From Cephalotus follicularis (Eukaryota > Streptophyta > Magnoliopsida > Oxalidales > Cephalotaceae), in the NCBI GenBank assembly GCA_001972305.1, contig BDDD01000351.1, positions 176,131 to 240,130 of the forward strand: a stretch of 64,000 bases of DNA, in the 5' to 3' direction. The notes beneath the pieces were generated by a model. The model ran no database searches. It saw nothing but the letters and a program-made list of their open reading frames with translations, and was not told the DNA's origin. A program made the translations under genes and the position numbers. Positions 1 through 11,000 of the stretch are shown here, in pieces; positions within the stretch are counted from its first letter, which is position 1; each line of letters opens with the position of its first letter.

Positions 1-426
1 ACACATGTCTGATGTCTATATTCAATAATTTTCTTGTAATATAATTTTGAAGATGAGAAATTTCTAATTGAAATGTTAAAAGAAAACGGGAAAGAGAATA
101 TAACTTACGAAATTGGGAATACTTATCAAAATCAATTAGTAAATAGTGATCGTATTCAATCAACAATATTCGAAAGAAAAAAAGAGTTAGTATATATTTT
201 TTAGTGAAGAAGAAAGTGACTATGAATGTATGTTTAATCTAACAAGATAATAAAGTATTTGATTATATTTGATATGACATATAACCTAAGTGTCATATCA
301 CCCTTAATTATCATACATAAGATTAATACTTTATATATATAACCCTTCAATAATTTGATTTGATGGTTTAATTATATTATGTATGTGTGTATATATATAT
401 ATATAGCATGTGAGTTTTAAAAATAA
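1..426. other. AT-rich intergenic DNA, no feature recognised
   Basis: No reading frame or known repeat is supported here. The stretch is AT-rich and ends in a short (TA)n run near 388-405. It lies just upstream of a tRNA-like segment and a Gypsy 3' end, so it may be decayed repeat sequence, but nothing visible proves that. Confidence 0.5.
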
Positions 427-495
427 GAAGCTACTAGCTTAGTGGTTGTATATGTTAGTTAGATGTATGAGGTCTTGAGTTCAAATCACCATATT
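427..495 (+). repeat. tRNA-derived SINE-like head (A box and B box)
   Basis: TAGCTTAGTGG resembles a Pol III A box, and GAGTTCAAATC about 45 bases later resembles a B box. The spacing fits a tRNA-derived SINE head. No acceptor stem can be folded, so it is not a functional tRNA. The tail is not clear, because pol-tail sequence of a Gypsy element begins about 40 bases further on. A degenerate tRNA pseudogene is the alternative. Confidence 0.35.
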
Positions 496-533
496 AACAA
501 GTTCCCAGCCCCATTGCCATCCCTAATCATGGG

Positions 534-641
534 CTCGAGGAAGCAACATGGGAGCGTGAAGATGACATGAGAGCTTTGTATATCCTCATTTGTTTTGATC
601 CTAGGGAATCTCAGGACGAGATTTCTCTAAGGAGGGAAGGA
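534..641 (+). pseudogene. Ty3/Gypsy pol C-terminal tail plus polypurine tract (remnant)
   Basis: Codons from 540 read EATWEREDDMRAL, matching the end of plant chromovirus polyproteins (family form EATWE..DEMR.KYPHLF). The last part is shifted by a 2-base insertion after TTGTAT. It is followed by a GGACGAGATTTCTCTAAGG stretch and a purine-rich GGAGGGAAGGA at 631-641, the usual 3' end and polypurine tract of these elements. It abuts an LTR starting TGTAAGCCCC at 642. The rest of the internal region is missing, so this is only a 3' remnant. Confidence 0.75.
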
Positions 642-1372
642 TGTAAGCCCCAGATCTTTTATATGTACGGAATTTTATGTGTTTATATATGGTATTGTAC
701 AATATTGTATTGATGGATGGCATGGAATTTTATGTGTTCATATATAATATTTTCCACTTCTATGTCTGTTTATGGGTAGTGGAGGTTCGGTAGAACCTGA
801 TCGTAGCTTATATGATTTTCGCTTAAAGGGAGCGTATTTCTATATATAGGCGACTCAGTTCATTCCATTCTCATTCCAATTTAGAGATAGAGTGAGCTAA
901 AGAGAGAAAGTGGGCAAAATTGAGTAAGGAAGGTGTCTTTGGAATCATGGCAGTGTGTAAAACCTGAAGGGAGAAACGGTTTGAGGATCCAAGCAACATA
1001 TTCTCCGTTCTCAGCTAATTTGAGGTAGGTTCTACATATGCTTTAATCCGTATATTTTGATGGATTTACAGGATATTATGGTTATGGATAGCTGTATGCA
1101 TGCTAGATGGATGGACTAGGGTATCTGTTATGGTTTAAAATGGATTGAAATAGGAATCAAAGAGAGAATCGAGAGTTTAGGTTTATAGGCCTAATTCCTT
1201 TTCTCTCTAGATTCATGGGTTATGGGTATGGATCTGAAGGATTAGAGTTGTTTTTAACTTGCTATTGACCTTAGGGGCTTATAGCTATCTTTGGATTGGA
1301 TTTTAAACAGATTTAAATGGTTTTAAAATTAATTTTTCAGTGGATTCGACGAACTGCCTGGTGTTGTCAAAC

Positions 1373-1660
1373 CATCGACGCTTTGGCTATAAGCGTCGAT
1401 GCTTTCACCGTGCAAACCGTCAATTTTTACATTGAAACCTGTCGACGCTTAAGGAAAAAATGGACAAACCATCGACGCTTTTGACTAAAGCGTCGACGCT
1501 TTGTGTGTTACATGAATGGCTGACGCTTAATGCATGCGTCGATGCTTAGGACATAACGCCTTAACCGTCGACGCCTAGCACTAAGGCGTCGACGCTTAGG
1601 CGCTAACTGTACACGCTTTGGGTGAAGCAGTCGACGTTTAGCGCCCTGTTTCAACTGAAG
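1373..1660 (+). repeat. Array of GTCGAC-centred short palindromes within the LTR
   Basis: About a dozen copies of a unit like CATCGACGCTT or its complement AAGCGTCGATG occur here. Three pairs form perfect or near-perfect hairpins: 1373-1383 with 1391-1401 (11-bp stem, 7-base loop), 1472-1481 with 1487-1496 (10-bp stem, 5-base loop), and 1566-1575 with 1585-1594 (10-bp stem, 9-base loop). The related LTR at 48386-48650 keeps the same array with substitutions. No function is known to me. Confidence 0.8.
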
Positions 1661-1662
1661 GG

Positions 1663-4600
1663 TGTGACACCCCGTGTCACATTTATGAGACTGTTTTGCA
1701 TAAGACGGGAGCCTATTAATTATTATTAATATGGTTATTATAAATATATATAATTATTTAATTGTTAAAAAAAAGGGTCTGGCGCATCTAGAAGGCGCTA
1801 GACGCGCCAGACAAAAATTAAAAAGAAAGGGAGACTCGGGTGCCATGCGCCCGAGAATGAAGAAGACAGAGATAGCATGAGAGAGAGGGAGAGACGCCGG
1901 GAAAACGCATAGGAAAGGGAGAGGAAGCAGTGCCATGGCGCTGCGCCGGCCGTTCTCCAGCAACCGGTACGTCTCCGGCCGATAGAGAGAAAGAGAGAGA
2001 GAGCAGAGAAGGCGGGAGAGAAACAGAGGGAGAATGGTGCCGGAGAAGACGAAGGCGCCGGCATCGGGGAGAGGGAGAAATGACGAGCTCCACTGCCAGG
2101 TACTCCTCTTCTCCTTCTTCCTCCATTTTCCTCTGTTTTTTTTCTTCTCTTTTGCGTCGAACGGCCACTGTCCGTGCGTTTCCACCGCCATTAGTCGCCA
2201 TATGTGGAGCTAATCTTTTTGGCTTTGCCTATTTTGACCTCGGCTTGGGCGTTTTCCGGTAGTTTTGGCATTGGTTGGACAGTTGAGTTGACCCAGCGAG
2301 TTTGGCGCGGGTTGAGCGGTGGCATGGCTGTTGGGGGCGAGTTACGGTGAGTCACGAGCACAGAAGCATGATTTTTGCAGGGCAGTTATCTGTCCATTTG
2401 GTGAGTTTTAAATTCTTACAAATTTCTGCCATGTTATTTTACCAATAAAACTTTCTGGTTGTATTTGATAGATTGTGGGATTCTAGCATAAATGTTGAAG
2501 TGTTTGAGAGACATGGTTATGAGTAGTTATAGAATTTAAAGGGGCTTAAGGGTGTTGGTAAATTTGATTGATGATATGCAATGGTGGAAACATTGTTATG
2601 TGTAGTAAATAATTATGGCTGTATTAGAACGGGTAAAGAAGTGATTATAAGCTAATGATAGTGAATTGTGAGTTTTCTTCCTGTTACTTGTTAATTAGTT
2701 GATATATGCATGTTTACACATTGTGTAGAGGTTCTAGTTTAGATAATGAATAATTGAGAACATATGTTCATATGCAGGCATAGAATTGAAAGTGTTTAAA
2801 GGTTTAATGAATGGTATTTGTATGCGTATATTAATATTGGAATTATTGAGTATTGAGTATTAAGAGTAGAGATTGAATGGATTTATGAAGATAACTTACA
2901 TATGTGCATATATAGGTGAAACATGGATACTATTAGTAGAAAGTGTAAAAATGAGATAGTAAGGTTATGTAAGTGGTACAATGCATTTATAAGCGATAAG
3001 GAGATTATATGAATACGTTGAAAATGTATTATAAGTTGCTAAGAGAGTACATGTGAACGGTGTGCTAATGAATCTTTGAGGTTCATGGATGTTAGAGATT
3101 CTAGTATGAATAAAATGGGGAATATAGTGATCATATAGCCTATATGTACATTTTATACATCTCTCGTTATATAAGCATGGAAAGTATGCTTATGGATATT
3201 GTTATGTAATAATGTTGTAGACTTGGAATCCTGTATTCAATCCGGAGACATCGAAGGGTTAACCAGCGGTTGTTATCTTTCATAAATCAGTGAGTAGAAC
3301 ATCTCCTTCCTTACTTTATCTTATTTGTTCTTGATATTCCTTGATGATGGATATTAATTGTATTCGTATGTTGACGATAGCCTGTTGTTGATTTCTATGA
3401 TTTGTGATATGTTGATTCCATAATTGTTCTTGGAATCCATTATTGGTATTTCGATTGAATGTTCATATTGATATGACTTGTTGATAGTTGATTTGAAACC
3501 AATTCCTTAATTGTTCGCTTTGAGCCCTCTGTTGGTATCCCGATTGAATGTTCACATTGATATGAGACCTTGTGATCGTATATTCATTTCACCTCGCGAT
3601 GTCGTATCCGCATTGGCTCCTGCGGGCATATATTGTTTATGTTGCTACTGTTATATTCATTCTAGCTTCATATCGTCAAGTTTGAGTTTTTGATGTTAGC
3701 TATGTGCTCTTTTGTGGTTCTTTTATGAGATGGCTATTGAGGTCCGGATTTGTTGAGTTTGATTGGTTTCCGCATTCTTATACTTGAGCTTTTTTGTTGA
3801 TGCCGTTGAGCAATTCTTTATTTGAGAGTCTTGTTGTTTTCATATGTTCCCGGTTTCTTGTGATATGTGATCTTGGTTGGGATTTGTATCCCGGTTGTCT
3901 TCTGTTAACGTATTCATGATTGTGATGTGATTTCGAGCGGTATATGCTCGATGTTCTGGGTGACTTGGTCACCTTCTCACATTTGTGATATCGTGATTTG
4001 TTATATCGTTATACTATGATATACTCTGATGCTGGGTACCGGGTTCTCTTATATGTATTACCGGTCCAAGGAGTGGTATATGTTCGACGCTCAACTCTAC
4101 TTAGCAGGCCCATTGGTCTATGATGGGGTGTTAAGTAGAAAATGCCCCCGGGTTCCATACCTGGATCTGCGGCATACTATTGTCTACGATGGTATGCTGA
4201 GAGTGAGTGCAGCAGAGCTGCTCCATTACCCTCCTATTGGACTGTGTTTGGTTGTTGATATATATTGCACGCGGTCCCTCGGATGAGGTTGAGTGTGCGT
4301 GCGGGTTTTCTCGGCGAGGGCTAGGGTCCGTGCGGTATATGCCGGCCCCTCATGCAATGTTTGGATGTTATGCTTACCATAGGCACTCTGCACCGGTGTA
4401 CGATGGATGATGATCACATCCTGTAGCCTATTGGCCTATATTATTGCTGCAGCAGTTATGTTATGACGCCATGTGATTTGGCGGGGATATGAGACAGTGA
4501 CAGGATTGGTACCAGCATCCTCTTATATTTTGTTGTTTATGATTCTTTGGGCACATTACATTCTTGATGTTTGATATTTGATTTATGATCGTATCTTTGA

Positions 4601-5784
4601 GTTTTGACATTCAGATACTTGGATTTATTGTGACTCTCATGTATTTGATTCTGTCTTGATTTGATATTCGTTCAGTGGACTTCCTTGTTGCGTCCTTGGT
4701 TAATTCACTGTGAGTCCATCGTATTGTATAGTATTTACTTGATCATTGAGATTGTTTCATGGATTCTTACGTTATTGCATTTGATGAGTTTGAGAATTCT
4801 TTTATGGAGCCATTTGTTGAGTATCGAGATTTCCTTCTCGGATTTCGCTTATACTTGCTTATCTTGATTCCTTTTTATGAGTTAACTTTTGTGAAAATCT
4901 CGATATCCCTTTGTGATCTCGATATCTCTTTGGGAACTCGATGTCCTTTATGGATCGTGATTTGTTATGGATCTTGATATCTTCAGTGGATTTTGATTAG
5001 CCTTTGGATCTTGATTTCCTTTGTGATTCGTGACTTCATTTCTTGTCGTAGATTTACATTGCATTCTACTTTGAGTTGTATTATTTCTCCTTTTATTTGA
5101 TATATAGATATGGGAGATGTATTCTTTTGTTTCTACTCACTTAGTCATTTGGATTAACCCCCTCATTTGTTCTTCCCTTCCAGATAGAGGCAAGAAGATT
5201 GCTAGTTGATGCTGTAGATGTTTGACCACGGAGGCAGGGCATGCTACCAGGATTTCAACACATGCATAGCATAACTACATTAGCATTTAAATTATGCATT
5301 TACTTATGTTTTCATATAAACGCTTTCCTTTATAGTTTTGCTTTTAAAGGGCCGAGCCCTATAGATTTATTTTTATTGCTAGTTGAAATTGTTGAGGCTG
5401 AGCCCAACCTATGTTTAATGCTTTAAAAATTATGGTTTGCTGAGGGCTGAGCCCATTTGTGGTTGCTGAGGGCTGAGCCCACTTTATAAACTGTTGATTC
5501 CTCCTTCGGGAGTGTGTTTTTATAAACTATGTTTTTCTTTATAGGGGGCATAGTCCGATAAATGGATACTACATGCCCGATTTTTGTAAAAATTTAAGAG
5601 TTAGAAAAAATTTCAAAGTTTTGGAAACTTTAACTTTATGATTTTCAAATTTGATTACATAGCTTCAAACGGCTTTCGAAACGGTTTTAAGCTATCACGT
5701 GGAGTTTCCGAAAGAAGGCTTGTCACGTGATAGTCACATCCGTTCTTGGTAGGTTATCGGTTGTTGTCGGGAATGGGTGTGACA
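1663..5784 (+). mobile_element. Nested solo-LTR-like element, 4.1 kb
   Basis: The insert begins TGTGACACCC and ends GGGTGTGACA. These are near-perfect inverted termini of the TG...CA type found on LTRs. It lies between two parts of another LTR, and the host sequence resumes at TTTGGACGC, which matches CTGGACGC in the other copy. No internal coding region, PBS or polypurine tract is seen, so a solo LTR of a long-LTR Gypsy family fits best. Flanking 5-mers (AAGGG and TTTGG) do not match, consistent with the deletion of host LTR sequence at this point. Open frames at 1754-2262 on both strands are low-complexity purine/pyrimidine sequence and are not genes. Confidence 0.6.
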
Positions 5785-6956
5785 TTTGGACGCAGATATC
5801 CTAGTTGAACATCCTCTCCATTACTTTACAAACTACGATAGGGACCAACAAATGGAAAATGGTTATGGAAAAATGGTCATGGAGATATGGTTATGAAAAA
5901 TGGTTTTAAATGGTTTTGACGGATGGATCTTATGTGATCCTTTATGATAGATCTCTATCCTTTAAATGGAAATATGGTTATGAACTATGGGTATGGTTCG
6001 GCTATGATCGATGGATTGTTATGGTTGAGACTTTACAGGATAACCCATTCATAATCTTGATTTCTGTCATGAAGAATTATGGATGTAGGCCACATATTAT
6101 AGTTATGGAATCCTCCCTTTTGGGGTGACTTGAGCAATCACCTCATTTTGGATGGATATGGTATGGTATGATTACAAACATATCTTAGCTCACAGAGATC
6201 TCTATTATCGTATGGGCTAGTACCCTCGGGTCTAGCAATATGTTATGGTATGGATTATGTGGCTGGTGTTATCCTATTCTCCATATGGCTATGGCACGAA
6301 GAGTGTATAGATGATAGAGGTACTATCTCGGGCCGGAGTGGCAGAGAAGTACTTGACCCTATGGATTGATTGTCCCCATGGATGGTTATGAATTGTTTTA
6401 TGGAGTGTCTGCAGGCCTATGGCCTTTGATGTGTTAGGACTAGCCAAGTATGCTACAACTTAAGGACGGTTGATATAATGAGGATGTCCACAATTGGCAT
6501 TCATGCATATATAACATGTCATGCATATATGTATATATCTGTTATATATGTCGCATGCATAGCATATAGTATAGCCTACACAGCTATTGGTTGCTGACCT
6601 ATTCTCGTAATGGGTCAGGTTCAGACCCAGGTACAGGTGGTGCACTGCAGTGAAGTAGCTCGTGACGGACCGAGCATTCCGACAGATCTTGGTCAGTGGT
6701 TTGGATTCTGTTATCTACCTTGTGTATAAGATTGGATGTATAAGAGACATTTGTATTTCAGTTTTTGACCTGCCGGCTTATGGCAGCGCTTAAGATCTGT
6801 ATATTGATGTTATGGATATGGTTGAGCTTGTCCTTGAATATTGATGATTATCTTCCACAGACATGATATTTAAAGTTTTAAATGTATAGATTGATTGAAT
6901 GGATGAAATATCACGTGTCGGACCTTAGGGGTTTCCCCATGGTTTGAGGCATGACA

Positions 6957-7865
6957 ATTAATTTTCATGACAAATGTTGGAAGTAAACTCACCTAACTGA
7001 AAAAACTAATTAATTCATCATCTCTTTACTACAACCCGCAAAAAAGTGCAGATCATCTCTTAGTTTTAACCAAATTGTGCCTAATCAACTAATATAAAGA
7101 ATACAAGGTGCACGGCTAATGACAAAATTTTATTGATTAATGTGTTATTTGCTAAAATAGAAAGACTAAAATATTTTTTAATGTCTGGACTCTTGGCTGA
7201 ATGGTGAAATGGTTCGACATGGTTTGGTCAAATTGCGAAGTGTAGGTTTACATCTTTACACCATCCCCCTCGTCGAAGGTTCCATCTTCCTGACCTGAAT
7301 CCAGTTGGATTTGGGTTTTTTTTTTATCATTATTTGTAATTTCTTTGACAAAGTTGAACCCATTATGTCGCCTTTGAATGACAACTATTACAGAGGACTA
7401 CAATCTACGATACACTAACATAATATTATTAAGAAATGAAATGATATCATAAATATATTATAAATATATTGATTAAAATATCATTAATATTTTTTTAATA
7501 TTATTAATAATATTTAAACTTTTTGTATATATTGACAACTTACTTATGATACACTTGACCCCTAACATTAATCTAAAATTTCATTGCAGACTTGGCAATT
7601 CCCAAATCTCATTCATCGCAGACTTGGCAGTTCCCAATTCTCACGTCATACCAATTGCTTGTTCCCAATTTTAAGGGCTGATGACTAGATTATCTTGTAT
7701 ATTTGCTTCTTTTAGTCTTATCGTTTTGATACGAAACATTAGAGAGAAAAGATTAAAAAAGTTGCTTAACAAGCCAGAATATGGGCACAACATATTGGTG
7801 AGCAGCTGCACATGTTAAATATTCTATGTGCTAATTTACATGAATATGGAGCCTTTCATTCTTTA
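6957..7865. other. Intergenic DNA and 3' flank of APC5
   Basis: No gene is seen. The first part follows the Gypsy LTR. A poly-T run lies near 7317-7328, and AT-rich ATTAATATT-type sequence lies at 7430-7520. The segment 7690-7865 is the likely 3' untranslated region of APC5, read leftwards on the minus strand. I could not fix a single polyadenylation signal. Confidence 0.5.
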
Positions 7866-8021
7866 TCAAAAATTGAAGAAAGGATCATCATCCTGTGGAT
7901 TCTCAAGGGCCATAATGTGCTTCTTGAATAAAGCTGCAGCTTCTTCCCTTTGCTCTAGTTGTCCCAGCTTGTCAAATACAATTGCCATCAAGTAGAAAGC
8001 TTCCGCAGCCAATTCATGATA
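7866..8021 (-). CDS. APC5: APC5 exon 20 (C-terminus and stop)
   Basis: Encodes [20 protein letters not shown] through [13 protein letters not shown] and ends DDDPFFNF before TGA at 7868-7866. The last eight residues differ from the Arabidopsis end, as is usual at this variable tail. Confidence 0.93.
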   Translation of the reverse strand, partial: YHELAAEAFYLMAIVFDKLGQLEQREEAAALFKKHIMALENPQDDDPFFNF

Positions 8022-11000
8022 CTAAAAAACAGAAGAAATGCCATATTGTGAAAGATGACAATGGTGTAAGCACCCACAGCCAAATGATTGGCAAAGGTTA
8101 GGGGTGTAGGTTTGCCTTTTCTTAGGCCAGTGTTTAAGCTCTCACACTTTCATATAAGGGATTTAATCCCTTTTACCTCCTTGGATGGATCCCACCTCCC
8201 CGATTAAAAACAAAAAGAAAATAAGATGACAATGAAATTCCAAAGTTAAAAGTGAAGCCAGACAAAGAACTTAATACGGATACATATACAATATAAGCAA
8301 ACCAAAGGCATATTTACAAAGCATACATATGAGGAGGTATGCTTGACTGAACTCCACCATGCTGACAACCTAAGGTTTATTTTTACGTGGGTAGAAGCAA
8401 GTTCATGAGTAACCAGCTTTACTTGTACTGTAAATTAACAGATCCTTTGAGTGGCAAAACATACTAACAAGTGTCTAGAGTAATCTCAGTTTTTGGAAGG
8501 TGTTTTTTTTTTGCCTGAAACATTACTATCCTAATTTTAGTTCAATACTTTTATGATAAAAGCTTTCAATTGAAGTGAATCATCAATTTTAAAACAGAGT
8601 AATGCAACTCTTGAGTGGATATCTGCCTGAGGCAAGCAAATCATATTAAGAGAAATTGTTAGGAATGTGAAGCTAAACTGTAACAGAATCCTCCCTATGA
8701 CTGCCAAATTGCATAGTATTCACTCATACTCAGAAGTCAACCTTTTTTTATATATTATAAACAAATAGATAAATATGAAACTTATTAGAAAAAACAACAG
8801 GTCTAGTGCACACATGTGCTGGAAGTACACAAAACAGCCAAATGAAAACACCAACTTACCTCCAAAACTTGAAGCTCATCTGAAGCTTGCTTCAAGGGAT
8901 CCAACACGACATTGGATTGTTCAGCAACTGATTAGAAAATTGACAGGGCAGATAAATACACGTTATTGATAAATTAAAACTTCCAATGACATATATATCC
9001 AACCAATAGGAGAACATAAAAACATAAGAAGCATACATACAATAATTATTATGCATATACAAGATGTAATATGTTGAACACAATCAAGATGAACTGTGTA
9101 AAAGCATATTGTTACTAAGGCTTGGAATAAGATGATTCAAATTTGTCAATAGCTGAAGAGAAAAAACTTAAGTTAGAGCTACCTATATGGCAAAAAAGAG
9201 TATGCTTGACATAACACACTACTCGAGTGATGTCACTCATAGTTATTAGACTAACGATTCATATTTTATAAATCCAACTGTTAGGTTATATGTTCTATCT
9301 ATATAGATCATGCATGTCCATTTTCAAATTTATTGAAAATCTCTAACTACATCTACATATAAAAATTTCAACCGCTGATTTTTTTTTTTGTATAGTAAAA
9401 GAATAGCTTATTCAAAGAAATATCTAATTTTTGACTTGAAATTTGAATGCATGATCTTCATAGATAGAAGATCAAATCCAACAGTTGGATTTATAAAATA
9501 TTAATTACAAGTCAGACATAATGAGACAGCACACGAGCTCTTGTGCTACGTCAAGCATACACTTGAAGCCCTACCTACATATGCATCTAAAACAAAGGGA
9601 TTAATCTAGAAAAAATTCAAAATAAATTGCAATCTGGCTGCTCTTTGAGATGTCATGTAGCACAAAGTTTCAAGCAGTTGGAGAAGATGGGGTGTGGCGG
9701 AGATTAAGTAAAGAGCCAAACGTTATATGTCAGTATTATCATGTGCCTAGGGAGGCTCAAGGTTTGTGTTTCAGTGGAAGATTTAAGGGAATGCTGGTGC
9801 GCCCACAAAGGCTTGGATAATTATAGTCATAAAATCCACAAGGAACCATAAAATAGTCAAAGGAAAAATGAAGCGATTCAGGGTGTTGAATGATTTTCTA
9901 GTGCTTGCCATCTAGAAATCTTCATTCAACTACATGTTTCTCTCTCCCTGCCACACTTTTTCATTTTCTTTACTTGACATCTTATCTGCATTATATAGAG
10001 GCAATAGCTAATATTTCCTTCTCTTAAATGTTATTTTATGAGGTGCATTAGAACATATCTTTTATGAATAAAGTTCATTTCTAATTCTGCTTTTTACCCC
10101 ACTAATTAATATAGAGAGGTGAATAGGTGTGTTATAAAACATGCAATTCAGTTTATTTAGTAATTTCAAACTCTACAAACCAACCCAGTCATGTCCTAAT
10201 TTGATCTACCATGCAGGCCATCCAGATTGCTTTAGGCTGTTGTCATTATTTTCTCATGCTTTGTAAACCAATATAATAATACGTAAAATGAGATTGAGAA
10301 AATAAAAAATTCACAACAAATTATATTTTTGTGAGGGAGTAGGGTAGGATGCTGATTAAGAGAAATAGCTGTTACAGAACATTTTAAATGTCATATAAGT
10401 AAAAGTTTGACAAGTGAGCACCAGCAGTCATCATAAGCAACAAGACATGACAGTGTGTCACCAACAAGAAAAATTCTTTAGTGAAATTCTTAATCACTTC
10501 TATACTTTTTCAGGCAGATTAAATCTTCAGTTTTAACAAAGCAGACATCACTTTGAGTCTTTGACTCGCTGAGATTCAAGTTATCTTTTCACATTACAGC
10601 TACAATTGCGACATAAGGCCAAATTAACGAGGTTTGAGCACAACAAAGTTTAACCCACAGAAGTCAAGATCCAATCAATTGCAGACTTAGAGTTGACATT
10701 TAAAAAGGTTATACCGTCCCTCCCTGGAAGAATAAGAGGAAAGAAACTAACCTCTAACTATTTTTATCTTGAGATAGTTGGTACAATTACCATTGTTAAA
10801 CATTTAATCCCACTTTTCTGCTGATAATTATCATAATGAAAAAGGAATTAGAAAGAAAATGGTAGTAAGTAACAAAAGAAAACGGAGTACCTGAAAAACT
10901 TGGATCAGAAAGAAAACATTTTGCTTCGGCAATATAGGCCCGAGCACGGAGCTCCAGTCCTCCGTGACCAAGAATCAGTGGAAGAGCCCCATTTATAAGG

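Larger units (their letters stand above)
642..6956 (+). mobile_element. 3' LTR of a Ty3/Gypsy chromovirus-like element, split by a nested insertion
   Basis: The LTR starts TGTAAGCCCCAG at 642 and ends GGCATGACA at 6956. It aligns along its length with the 5' LTR at 47676-50082. Shared blocks include the start, the segment AGCAACATATTCTCCG near 992, the GTCGAC array at 1373-1660, the TTTATGGAGTGTCTGCAGG block near 6396, and the end. The two parts, 642-1662 and 5785-6956, total about 2.2 kb, close to the 2.4-kb copy. The preceding pol tail and polypurine tract identify it as a 3' LTR. About 220 bp present in the other copy (about 48665-48870) are missing at the insertion point. Confidence 0.8.

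Noticed and set aside
433-495. Possible tRNA gene
   Set aside because: Only A-box-like and B-box-like elements are present; no acceptor stem or complete cloverleaf can be drawn.
1373-1660. Regular short repeats resembling a CRISPR array
   Set aside because: Units are palindromic, of both orientations and unevenly spaced, in a plant LTR; there are no uniform spacers or cas genes.
1754-2262. Overlapping open frames of 88-145 codons on both strands
   Set aside because: They lie in GA/CT-rich low-complexity sequence within an LTR-like element, encode serine/arginine-rich or proline-rich strings with no domain, and overlap on both strands.
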